From contig JALCNW010000020.1 of the NCBI GenBank assembly GCA_022649305.1, positions 1-61,280 of the forward strand: 61,280 nucleotides of DNA. Reading direction: 5' to 3'. The translations under genes and the position numbers were made by a program. Below are positions 54,489-61,280 of the stretch, piece after piece; the first letter of the stretch is position 1, and every line of letters starts with the position of its first letter. Under the pieces are notes generated by a model. It was not told where the DNA came from. It was given only the letters and a program-made list of their open reading frames with translations, and made no database searches. Origin of the DNA: Enterobacter sp. (GTDB lineage Bacteria; Pseudomonadota; Gammaproteobacteria; Enterobacterales; Enterobacteriaceae).

Positions 54489-55145
54489 ATGAAGTTACTC
54501 ATTACCCTGCTTATTTTGCTGTACTCGTCCTGCGCATGCTCAGCTATTCAGATTGAGCGTTCTCGCGTCATTTACTCCGGTGACCATAAATCAGCAGCCC
54601 TGGAAATACATAACGAATCAAAAGACAATTATATTGTGCAGTCGTGGCTGGATGATGACGCCGGGAAAAGTGAAAAAACAATGGTCGTCACGCCGCCGCT
54701 GCTTAAACTGTTGCCTGACCAGTCGGCTACATTACGTTTTGTTTATTCCGGATCTGGCCTGCCGGCAGACAGGGAAAGCGTCATTTGGATTAACGTGCAG
54801 GAAATCCCCCCACGAGCAAAAGAGCCAAATGTCATGCAACTGGCAGTGCGTACTCGCCTGAAACTTTTTTATCGACCGGTAGCGTTACGTACCACGCTAA
54901 AAGAGGAAGTGCAGAAGCTGAAAATTAACGCGTTGCACGATGGGATAGTGATTAATAATAATGGGCCGATGCATATTAGCCTGGGCCAGTTGACGATTCG
55001 TAACGCTTCCGGGAAAGAACAGACGATATCCGCGCCGATGATCTCTCCTTTTAGCCAGGCGAATATTCCTTTCCCGAAAGGATCGCGCGTGGTGAGCCTC
55101 ACTTATATCAACGATTATGGTGGAGTAGAGAACCTCAATCTCTAA
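54489..55145 (+). CDS. periplasmic fimbrial chaperone (PapD/FimC-like)
   Basis: A 218-residue chaperone that escorts subunits to the usher by donor-strand complementation. The signal peptide ends after CSA (residues 17-19). The two-domain Ig fold shows IQIERSRVIYSGDHKSAALEIHNESKDNYIVQSWLDDD, then the G1 strand PPLLKLLPDQSATLRFVY, and the second domain ends YINDYGGVENLNL. The conserved arginine and lysine that bind the subunit C-terminus (RSRVIY and RTRLKLFYRP) are present. It lies 44 bases after the pilin across the attenuator. Confidence 0.93.
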   Translation: MKLLITLLILLYSSCACSAIQIERSRVIYSGDHKSAALEIHNESKDNYIVQSWLDDDAGKSEKTMVVTPPLLKLLPDQSATLRFVYSGSGLPADRESVIWINVQEIPPRAKEPNVMQLAVRTRLKLFYRPVALRTTLKEEVQKLKINALHDGIVINNNGPMHISLGQLTIRNASGKEQTISAPMISPFSQANIPFPKGSRVVSLTYINDYGGVENLNL

Positions 55146-55187
55146 TAACGCATTGCGAAATGAATATAATGTCAAGGAATGAACATT

Positions 55188-57710
55188 ATGCGATATTTAT
55201 GGATAAATTCCTGCGGATTCGCGGCATTACTCCTGTCTGTTGCGGAGTGCGCCGCCGAAAGCGAATTTAATACTTCCTTTTTTCACGGTCTGGATAAAGA
55301 GACCATTAACGATATTATCGACCCCGACTCTGGAATATTGCCGGGAAGCTATAAGGTAGACGTTTATGTTAATCACCTTTTGGTTGAGCAGCGCGATATC
55401 GAATTTCTCCGTGACGAAAAAAGCGGAAGGATGCAGCCTTGTCTGGGTTCAGTACAACTCAAAGCCTGGGCGGTGAATCTGGATGAAAAAGTCAGTGACA
55501 CCTGTTTTGACATAGCCCAACGCTTTCCCGGCGCTTCTGTGCAATATGATATGACAATACATCGTCTGGATATTCAGGTGCCGCAAAAGTACATGAATAC
55601 ACAACCCCGGGGGACGTTACCTGCTACGTTATATGACGATGGTATCAACGCGGCATTTGTGAATTATAATCTGGTCGCTAATGACATCAGCAGCAATGAT
55701 CAACGGGACCAATACGCTTATCTTTACCTGAACAATGGCATTAATCTTGGCGCCTGGCGGTTTCGTCATGTTTCAAATTTAACCAAGCAAAGTGGCGAAG
55801 GGCACCGCTGGCAAAATGTTTCTTCATGGGCTGAAACCGCGCTGCCATCGTTACAAAGTCGGCTTGTCATCGGACAAACCAGCACTGGCACGATCCTGTT
55901 TGATAGTATTCCCTACCGCGGCGTTCAGATTGCTTCCGATCAGATGATGCGTGCTTCCAGCCAGGCGCAATATGCCCCCGTCGTGCGCGGTGTTGCACAG
56001 AGCAATGCTCGAGTCGAAGTGCGTCAAAATAAATATCTGATCTATTCCACGAACGTTCCACCGGGTCCCTTTGAGTTTAACGACATTGTTCCGTCTACCC
56101 GAAGTGGGGATCTTTACGTCACGATTATTGAAGCTGATGGGCGACATAACAATCTGGTGATCCCCTACACCGTTTTGCCCAACATGGTGCGTTATGGGCA
56201 GTGGAACGTCGAGATTGCCGCCGGGAAGTACCATGATGGTGCACAGGGATATGCGCCCGCATTTTCGGAGGGGCAAGTTTCGTATGGGGCAGGCGATACG
56301 ACGACGCTTTTCGGCGGCGTGCTTGCGGCTGAAAATTATCGAACGGCGGGATTGGGTTTAGGAAAAAACATGGGTTCACTCGGCGCTATGTCGGTTGATC
56401 TGTCGTTATCGGATACCCATCTGGCACGGGGTACACGTCAGCAGGGTGCAAGCGCGCGTTTTTTATTTGCGAAATCGTTCCTGGATTCCAAAACTGATTT
56501 TCAGGTGGCGGGCTATCGCTATTCCTCCTCGAGTTATTACGATTTTCAGCAAATGGTCCAGGAACATCGCCGCTGGGATGATGGACACTACAAAACGTAC
56601 TACTGGGATGAAGACGATCAAAACGATTTGCAGTGGGACATTAGCCCACCCGAAGTGAGCTACGCGCCCGTTTACGCCACCAAAAAAGCGCGATGGGACG
56701 CCACCATTAACCAGTCGTTAGGCGACTCCAGCCAGTTTTATCTGAACTTCAGTAAACAAAACTACTGGCAAAGTACAAGTTCAGATACCACCGTTCAGGC
56801 AGGTCTTACCTCACGCACAGGAGAAGTGACGTGGAGCCTTTATTATCAGAACGCTCGCAACCACTATACGTCGAATGACAGCAGCATAAATTTACGCCTG
56901 TCGGTGCCGCTGAGCATTGGGCGTTACCCGGCGAATGCGACGGCAGATATCAATACGGATCGCGAAGGGAATACTTCATCGTCAATGGGATTGTCCGGTT
57001 CGCTAATGGACGATCGTCGCCTGAGCTACAGCGTACAACTGGAGCAGAGCAGGGCCGAACGCACTTCCGGCGACCTTGGCCTGGGCTATGCAGGGCAGAG
57101 TGGCAATCTTTGGTTGGGATATTCCGATGCAGAAGATGTCCGCCAGCGTAGCGTCAATCTTTCAGGAGGGGTGGTGGCGCACCGTGGGGGCGTCACGTTA
57201 TCACAGCCGTTAGGGTCGACATTTGCCCTGGTTGAAGCCCCGGATGCGCGAGGCGTTGGGCTGGGCAATCAACCTGGCGTGAGCATTGATAGGTTCGGCT
57301 ATGCCATCGTGCCGAATGCTATCCCGTATCGCATTAACACCGTGTCGTTGAACACGCGAGAGTTGCCGGACGGCCTTGAGATACCTGTTGCATCCTTGAA
57401 TACCGTACCAACTCGTGGAGCAGTCACCCGCGTGCACTTCGAGACTTATTACGGCGAAAGCCTGCTGATCCACAGCCGTTTGGCTGATAACGATTATCCG
57501 CCCGTTGGCGCTCAGGCATTTAGCCGTGGGGGACGCAGTAATGGGATTGTCGGCACTCAGGGCGATATTTTTGTCTCCGGCGTCGTACGGGGCGAAACGC
57601 TGTCCATTCGCTGGGGTGATGCTTTAGATCAACAATGTCAGATTATTCTTCCTCCGCGTGAGGGCAAGCCAGGTACGGGTTACAGCGAAATAGATGCTAT
57701 TTGTCGATAA
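55188..57710 (+). CDS. fimbrial outer membrane usher (FimD/PapC-like)
   Basis: An 840-residue usher that assembles and exports the pilus. The signal peptide ends near residue 23. The N-terminal domain (EFNTSFFHGLDKETINDI, then GILPGSYKVDVYVN) is followed by the barrel and plug region. VIEADGRHNNLVIPYTVLPNMVR and GVVRGETLSIRWGDALDQQCQI mark the middle domain and C-terminal domain. The ATG at 55188 is chosen because AAGGA sits 9 bases before it, while the ATG at 55179 touches the site. The length is typical of the family. Confidence 0.94.
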   Translation: MRYLWINSCGFAALLLSVAECAAESEFNTSFFHGLDKETINDIIDPDSGILPGSYKVDVYVNHLLVEQRDIEFLRDEKSGRMQPCLGSVQLKAWAVNLDEKVSDTCFDIAQRFPGASVQYDMTIHRLDIQVPQKYMNTQPRGTLPATLYDDGINAAFVNYNLVANDISSNDQRDQYAYLYLNNGINLGAWRFRHVSNLTKQSGEGHRWQNVSSWAETALPSLQSRLVIGQTSTGTILFDSIPYRGVQIASDQMMRASSQAQYAPVVRGVAQSNARVEVRQNKYLIYSTNVPPGPFEFNDIVPSTRSGDLYVTIIEADGRHNNLVIPYTVLPNMVRYGQWNVEIAAGKYHDGAQGYAPAFSEGQVSYGAGDTTTLFGGVLAAENYRTAGLGLGKNMGSLGAMSVDLSLSDTHLARGTRQQGASARFLFAKSFLDSKTDFQVAGYRYSSSSYYDFQQMVQEHRRWDDGHYKTYYWDEDDQNDLQWDISPPEVSYAPVYATKKARWDATINQSLGDSSQFYLNFSKQNYWQSTSSDTTVQAGLTSRTGEVTWSLYYQNARNHYTSNDSSINLRLSVPLSIGRYPANATADINTDREGNTSSSMGLSGSLMDDRRLSYSVQLEQSRAERTSGDLGLGYAGQSGNLWLGYSDAEDVRQRSVNLSGGVVAHRGGVTLSQPLGSTFALVEAPDARGVGLGNQPGVSIDRFGYAIVPNAIPYRINTVSLNTRELPDGLEIPVASLNTVPTRGAVTRVHFETYYGESLLIHSRLADNDYPPVGAQAFSRGGRSNGIVGTQGDIFVSGVVRGETLSIRWGDALDQQCQIILPPREGKPGTGYSEIDAICR

Positions 57711-57721
57711 GGAATCGAAAA

Positions 57722-58756
57722 ATGTATTACCCTGGACGGTATTATTTATGCTTACTCATTGTGATGTTTTTCGGATTGTTTTCTACCGTTGCTTCGGCAT
57801 TGACGTGTAAAGCGCAAGGCTCAGTCAGTACGTCAGTGAATATCGGTACCGTTTTAAAAGCGTCGATTGGAGAATTTGGCTCAAATAACAAAATTTGGGT
57901 ATCAGAACCCATTACCGCAACCTTTACCTGTACTGATACGGATAGTTTTCCGCAGGGCGAGAATGCTTATCTTTGGCTCGATCCCAAAGATGTGATTAAA
58001 AACGTTCATCAATCGCTGGAGGTGGGCATTACCGTCAGGAATGTGGATTATATTTTGAAAAAGGGAAGCAAGGTCGAAATAGGTCCTGGCACCGTCTGTA
58101 ATAAGAACGCGAAAGGCGAATGTACAAAACCCGCGTTACCACAGACATTTACGCTAACCTATCAGGTGTATATTAAAACGACGGGTCAACAGGCGGCTGA
58201 TAATGGTAAGGTCATGGGGAGTGCATCCCTGTCGTTATTTCAGGTGGATGGCGTGGGAGGGCTTCGCGGAAGCAGTGGAGGCACAGACGGTAATTTTAAT
58301 CTTTATATCACCGGTCTCGATAATATTACCTTTCTGGCCTGTAAGCCCAAGGTCACGCTGAGTCCGGAAAAACTCCATTTCGGCACCATGAGTTCGCGCC
58401 AGGCCATGCCGGGACGTATTCAGAAAACAATGCCGTTCAGCGTGCTGGTGGACTTATCCGAGAAGGGGAGCGGTAAAACCTGTACGGGTGAGACGCTGAT
58501 GCTGACAATAAGCTCAACCAATTTCGTCAAAGACGGCAGTATTATTATGCCGACCAAAGACGGTGGCTTCGGGTTTATTATCTCTGAAAATGACAGCCTT
58601 CAACCTCGCATTGCAATGAATACTCCGCAGAAGCTCGACATGATTAGCGGGGATCTTGTCCGGCATGACTATTTCGCTGGATTTATCTGGACGACCCACT
58701 CCCCTGCACTGGGCAACTACTCGGCCACGGCAACGATGACCGTAACGTTCAAATAA
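57722..58756 (+). CDS. fimbrial tip adhesin/minor subunit
   Basis: A 344-residue exported fimbrial protein. A signal peptide (cleavage near Ala26, before LTCKAQGS) is followed by an N-terminal domain of about 180 residues with CT and CNKNAKGECT cysteines, a linker (GVGGLRGSSGGTDG) and a C-terminal pilin-like domain starting NITFLACKP and ending in ATMTVTFK. The two-domain layout is that of a tip adhesin, but the receptor-binding half is not similar to FimH as far as can be seen. AAGGA lies 8 bases upstream of the ATG, and the gene starts 11 bases after the usher stop. It is the last gene of the operon. Confidence 0.85.
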   Translation: MYYPGRYYLCLLIVMFFGLFSTVASALTCKAQGSVSTSVNIGTVLKASIGEFGSNNKIWVSEPITATFTCTDTDSFPQGENAYLWLDPKDVIKNVHQSLEVGITVRNVDYILKKGSKVEIGPGTVCNKNAKGECTKPALPQTFTLTYQVYIKTTGQQAADNGKVMGSASLSLFQVDGVGGLRGSSGGTDGNFNLYITGLDNITFLACKPKVTLSPEKLHFGTMSSRQAMPGRIQKTMPFSVLVDLSEKGSGKTCTGETLMLTISSTNFVKDGSIIMPTKDGGFGFIISENDSLQPRIAMNTPQKLDMISGDLVRHDYFAGFIWTTHSPALGNYSATATMTVTFK

Positions 58757-58931
58757 AAAGACGATGTGAAAAGCAAAGCAGGTTGCTACGACGCGAGCCA
58801 ACGATCAGCGCCTTTGCGATACTTTCTGGCGGGCTATTTGCCGGGGTGTTTACTGGCAAATTCACCCGCTACGTCCGTGTTTACCTCTCCGGAACGCCGC
58901 AGCGGGCCGGATAACGCTTCGAGGCAAATCG

Positions 58932-59357
58932 CTATAACCATCCTTTTTGGGTAAAGGTCATGCGGGTTGCTTCGTTCAAATCAAGCTCACCTAAAGATTC
59001 AGGTTTGACCCAGGCTACCTCCTGAAATTCTTCATTAAAAGTCACGTCGCGGTTAGCGCTGATGCAGTCGAAGATCAGGTAAATCATATAAATCTGTTCC
59101 GTGGTGCCATCGGCGTAGGTTTTTACGCGGGTATCGTCACGAAAAGCCCACGGCTTCACTTCGGTAATGTTTAACGCATCGCCTAATTCTTCGCAGATTT
59201 CACGGCGCAACGCTTGTTCCATGGTTTCGCCTGACTCCATTCCGCCGCCGGACAGCGCCCACTGGCCGGGGAACACGCCACGGTCCGATGCCATTTTGCA
59301 CAGCAGAATAGCGCCGTCGTTGTGGATGATGGGACAGACGATGGTACGTTGACGCAT
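58932..59357 (-). CDS. nudI: Nudix hydrolase NudI
   Basis: NudI hydrolyses (deoxy)nucleoside triphosphates, in E. coli with preference for pyrimidine deoxynucleotides such as dUTP and dTTP. It has 141 residues, the E. coli length. The Nudix box GX5EX7REUXEEXGU is complete at 38-60 ([22 protein letters not shown]). The N-terminal [10 protein letters not shown] and C-terminal [13 protein letters not shown] segments agree with NudI. GGAGC precedes the ATG. It lies in a different neighbourhood from E. coli, where it is next to ais. Confidence 0.93.
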   Translation of the reverse strand: MRQRTIVCPIIHNDGAILLCKMASDRGVFPGQWALSGGGMESGETMEQALRREICEELGDALNITEVKPWAFRDDTRVKTYADGTTEQIYMIYLIFDCISANRDVTFNEEFQEVAWVKPESLGELDLNEATRMTFTQKGWL

Positions 59358-59408
59358 GTTAGCTCCCTGATGGTGTTAGGTGGATTTCCTGAATGGAAGA
59401 GTCAGTCA

Positions 59409-59756
59409 TTATGCCACGTCTGGCTGGCCCGGTTTTCTTTTCGCCAGGATTTCAGCCGCAGTTTTGATACGGCTCAAATCATCCTGAGTGCGCGCGTTTG
59501 ACTGAACTTCCCAGATATCGACATTCTGTTGCAGATTAAGCCAAAACTCGGTGGTGGTATCGAACGCCTTCGCCAACCTGACAGCCATGTCGGCGGTCAA
59601 TTTGCGGTTATTGTTCACCAGCGCGCTAATGGTGTTGCGATGGACGTTAAGCATATCCGCCAGATCGGCGATTTTCAGATTCAGTGGTTCAAGATACTCA
59701 TATTGCAACACATCGCCTGGCGTTGTGGGTTTGCGCGTTGCCTGTTGAAGTGCCAT
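59409..59756 (-). CDS. higA: HigA-type antitoxin
   Basis: A 115-residue XRE-family antitoxin. The helix-turn-helix lies at about 27-60 (LKIADLADMLNVHRNTISALVNNNRKL, then ADMAVRLAKAF), and the family ending TTTEFWLNLQQNVDIWEV is present. HigA binds and neutralises the HigB mRNA-cleaving toxin and represses its own operon. As usual for this family the toxin gene comes first; the two are 10 bases apart. A promoter and palindrome lie upstream of higB. Confidence 0.92.
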   Translation of the reverse strand: MALQQATRKPTTPGDVLQYEYLEPLNLKIADLADMLNVHRNTISALVNNNRKLTADMAVRLAKAFDTTTEFWLNLQQNVDIWEVQSNARTQDDLSRIKTAAEILAKRKPGQPDVA

Positions 59757-59766
59757 AAGTGATGCC

Positions 59767-60078
59767 TCATTTGTGTAGCGTGTATTTGTGTGGGGAGAGG
59801 TAAAGGTCTTGCGCTTTACCGTCTACCCATCTAAACACCAGCCGATATTGCCTGTTTACGCGTATCGAAGAAAAACCTGACAGTGGAGGATTTAACGCCT
59901 CAAACATATTGCCAGGCGGCGATCGCAAGTCTCTATAAGACGTTGCGGCGTTGATAGTATCCAGTTTTCTTGCAAGGGCAGCCTCAATGCTTGCGGGGAT
60001 AACATTGTTGGATTTCCCATACAGAAAAAACTCCTCAAGCCATTGATCGCGAAAGTGATTGATTTTCTTTTTCAGCAT
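59767..60078 (-). CDS. higB: HigB-type ribosome-dependent mRNA interferase toxin
   Basis: A 103-residue RelE-superfamily toxin. The core blocks are INHFRDQWLEEFFLYGKSN, ARKLDTINAATSYRDLRSPPGNMFEAL, FSSIRVNRQYRLVFRW and DLYLSPHKYTLHK; the conserved Arg and His near the end are the probable catalytic residues. HigB cuts mRNA on the ribosome when free of HigA. The ATG at 60078 (MLKKKINHF) is preferred because it has an upstream GGAG and gives the typical length; eight extra residues in the longer frame are unlikely. Confidence 0.9.
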   Translation of the reverse strand: MLKKKINHFRDQWLEEFFLYGKSNNVIPASIEAALARKLDTINAATSYRDLRSPPGNMFEALNPPLSGFSSIRVNRQYRLVFRWVDGKAQDLYLSPHKYTLHK

Positions 60079-60116
60079 GATGCTGTGTAAGCTCCGATCC
60101 ATGTGAAGCCGAGTGA

Positions 60117-60145
60117 ATTGTAATGCACCGTTGCACAGTGCGCAA
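60117..60145 (-). promoter_or_regulatory. higBA promoter with overlapping palindrome
   Basis: On the minus strand TTGCGC (60145-60140) and TACAAT (60122-60117) are 17 bases apart. The 15-base near-palindrome TTGCACAGTGCGCAA (60131-60145, one mismatch) covers the -35, as expected for a HigA autorepression operator. Confidence 0.6.
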
Positions 60146-60240
60146 GTGCGGCGTGGAAGATAATATAAGGGGTATGAAAAGAAGGGCGAAGCGATTTTCT
60201 CACTCGTTGTTCATTTTGCGAGGCGGCTTCAAAAGGCAAA

Positions 60241-60262
60241 TTCTCCCTCCTCTGAGGGAGAA
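60241..60262 (-). repeat. palindrome of the dispersed family, downstream of the last gene
   Basis: TTCTCCCTC and GAGGGAGAA form a perfect 9-bp stem. On the minus strand a TTTGCCTTTT follows, so it can serve as a terminator for the gene at 60277-60714. Confidence 0.65.
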
Positions 60263-60276
60263 TAGTGAAGCGTGAC

Positions 60277-60714
60277 TCAGCCCAGCCGCGCGATACCCGC
60301 CTCGGTCTTTAACCAGCGCGGCGCTTTCAGTTGGTTGGCAAAATATGCAGTCAGTTCAAATAACAAATCGCTCATTACGCGCGCTGATTTTGGCGACAAC
60401 GCGCCGCTAATCAATAACTGCGTGATTTCTTCACAGTAAGCGCAAAGCTGATCCGGTTCGAGTTCAAACGCGGGTTCGTTTGCAGGCAGTGTGTCTACCG
60501 TTAAATAGTCCATCAGATGATCAGGAATCGGATCCCTGAGCGTTGAGCGGAGCAGGGCGAGACAGCTGGCGAGCCGACCACACAGGGCGATTTTTCTGGC
60601 GGGATCGGTTTCTTCTACCATCGCTTCACAAAAGCGCTCGCAGCTGTCGGCGAGGTCGGTGAAATCGGTGGTGTGATCGAATGGCGTGGTGAGCAATGCA
60701 TTGCTGATATTCAT
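60277..60714 (-). CDS. protein of unknown function, 145 residues
   Basis: Not recognised. It is a small acidic, all-alpha-looking soluble protein starting MNISNALLTTPFDH, with no signal peptide or membrane segment. Cysteines occur in SCERFCEAM, ALCGRLASC and LCAYCEEI, six in total, of which CAYC and CERFC are closely spaced and could bind metal. The C-terminal half has helices LISGALSPKSARVMSDLLFELTAYF. GGAAGCGACC lies before the ATG at 60714; the longer frame is less likely. It is followed by a palindromic terminator. No neighbour gives a clue to the role. Confidence 0.7.
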   Translation of the reverse strand: MNISNALLTTPFDHTTDFTDLADSCERFCEAMVEETDPARKIALCGRLASCLALLRSTLRDPIPDHLMDYLTVDTLPANEPAFELEPDQLCAYCEEITQLLISGALSPKSARVMSDLLFELTAYFANQLKAPRWLKTEAGIARLG

Positions 60715-61057
60715 TTGGTCGCTTCCATTAAGTGGTTTATTCACCACCACCTGAAATGCCAATTTCATAGGTGGCGGGACTGAACGGAGTTGGCATTACC
60801 GGCCTTAATGAACACCGGTGCGTCTTACGACGCCCCCGCCCAGCCCACCATTGAGATGCAGCTAGACGCACAGCGTAATTGAAACGTTACGCCGCCATTA
60901 AGTTTAACCGGGATGCCAATCCCGACGCCAGATTTTGCTGGCGTGGGGAAACATACGCCTCCGATAAAACAGAAAAAAGAGGGGGGGAGGGGAGAAATTC
61001 AGTCCTGCGAGGCGGCTTCAGGAAAAATGTATGATGTTGCATTTCCCCTCACCCTAA

Positions 61058-61080
61058 CCCTCTCCCCAAAGGGGCGAGGG
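61058..61080 (+). repeat. palindrome of the dispersed family
   Basis: CCCTCTCCCC-aaa-GGGGCGAGGG, a 10-bp stem with one mismatch, preceded by CCCCTCACCCTAA, the longest family form in the window. Confidence 0.7.
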
Positions 61081-61197
61081 AACCGTACGGAGCAGTTTAT
61101 GGCTACAGCGATCGCATAGGTAATGTCAGTAACCATCCCGAAGCGATGCTCTTGTCCGGCTGTAAATCGCTGAGTCGTTGACCAGAGGCCGGGGCGA

Positions 61198-61250
61198 CGC
61201 GCAGGGATGCGCGGAGAGGGCGCGACCTGCATGGATGCAGGATCGCGCCC
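61198..61250. repeat. two adjacent strong hairpins with GGGA/GG loops
   Basis: CGCGCA-ggga-TGCGCG (61198-61213) is followed by a longer stem (GGGCGCGA + CCTGCAT pairing with ATGCAGG + TCGCGCCC, loop GG, one bulged A; 61218-61250). Each loop region contains GGATG, like the arrays of GGGATG hairpins seen in enterobacterial intergenic DNA. Confidence 0.6.
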
Positions 61251-61280
61251 GACCCGAAGCCGGAGGGACTAAGACGAAGG

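Larger units (their letters stand above)
60715..61280. other. terminal intergenic region with palindromes, no gene
   Basis: About 565 bases with no credible gene. It includes a G/A-rich stretch (GAGGGGGGGAGGGG at about 60980), one copy of the dispersed palindrome (61058-61080) and two strong hairpins (61198-61250). The sequence may continue into a repeat cluster beyond the window. Confidence 0.6.

Noticed and set aside
58757..58931. Possible remnant gene between the tip adhesin and nudI (a frame containing AILSGGLFAGVFTGKFTRYV)
   Set aside because: The frame has a membrane-like stretch but no start or match, and could be chance. It is too short to call a pseudogene.

Overview
The window is chromosomal DNA from a member of the Enterobacteriaceae close to Enterobacter, Lelliottia, Citrobacter or Kluyvera. 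The genus cannot be fixed from this sequence alone. From 1 to about 25.3 kb the gene order follows the Escherichia coli alaS-to-stpA backbone: alaS (cut by the window edge), csrA, a tRNA-Ser/tRNA-Arg array, yqaB, yqaA, gshA, the sRNA micA, luxS, emrBA-emrR, a ygaY-type exporter, proVWX, nrdHIEF, ygaM, ygaC, alaE, stpA and yqaE. It departs from E. coli in three ways. An AraC regulator plus a long-form leuA sit between luxS and emrB. ygaZH is missing next to emrR. A 59-codon YodC-like gene lies between stpA and yqaE in place of ygaP/ygaV.

From about 25.3 kb to the end the window is an accessory region made of independent modules. The first (25.3-34.2 kb) is a rearranged version of the E. coli yah cluster: the LysR regulator yahB, divergent from yahD, yahF, yahG, a nucleobase-type permease, the carbamate kinase yahI and the Tat-exported amidohydrolase yahJ. 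By homology to FdrA/YlbE (oxamate transcarbamylase) and carbamate kinases, it probably imports a carbamoylated or cyclic-ureide compound, transfers the carbamoyl group to phosphate, and makes ATP from carbamoyl phosphate. The permease sits inside the operon, while the third transcarbamylase-type subunit (YahE, DUF2877) is absent. This is the best candidate here for an undescribed pathway.

The next modules are a methyltransferase, an atypical SDR protein with a divergent LysR gene, and an Ail/OmpX-type porin (34.2-37.2 kb). They are followed by a two-partner secretion operon, cdiB-cdiC-cdiA plus a small lipoprotein (37.4-48.0 kb). It carries a HlyC-like acyltransferase, but the exoprotein shows no VENN motif or recognisable toxin end. 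A 17-base motif resembling an RcsB box occurs upstream of both the porin and the cdi operon. Then come a YdeI-like OB-fold stress protein, a membrane gene pair with a DUF421 protein, the yciGFE stress operon, a PLP aminotransferase, and a four-gene chaperone-usher fimbrial operon with a LuxR-type regulator. nudI, a higBA toxin-antitoxin pair and one unrecognised gene close the window.

No insertion sequence, CRISPR array or rRNA was seen. A short GC-rich palindrome (CCCTCTCCCC...GGGGAGAGGG and relatives) recurs at about six gene ends. The tRNA-Arg array has four copies at an exact 106-base period, and one copy lacks the encoded CCA end.
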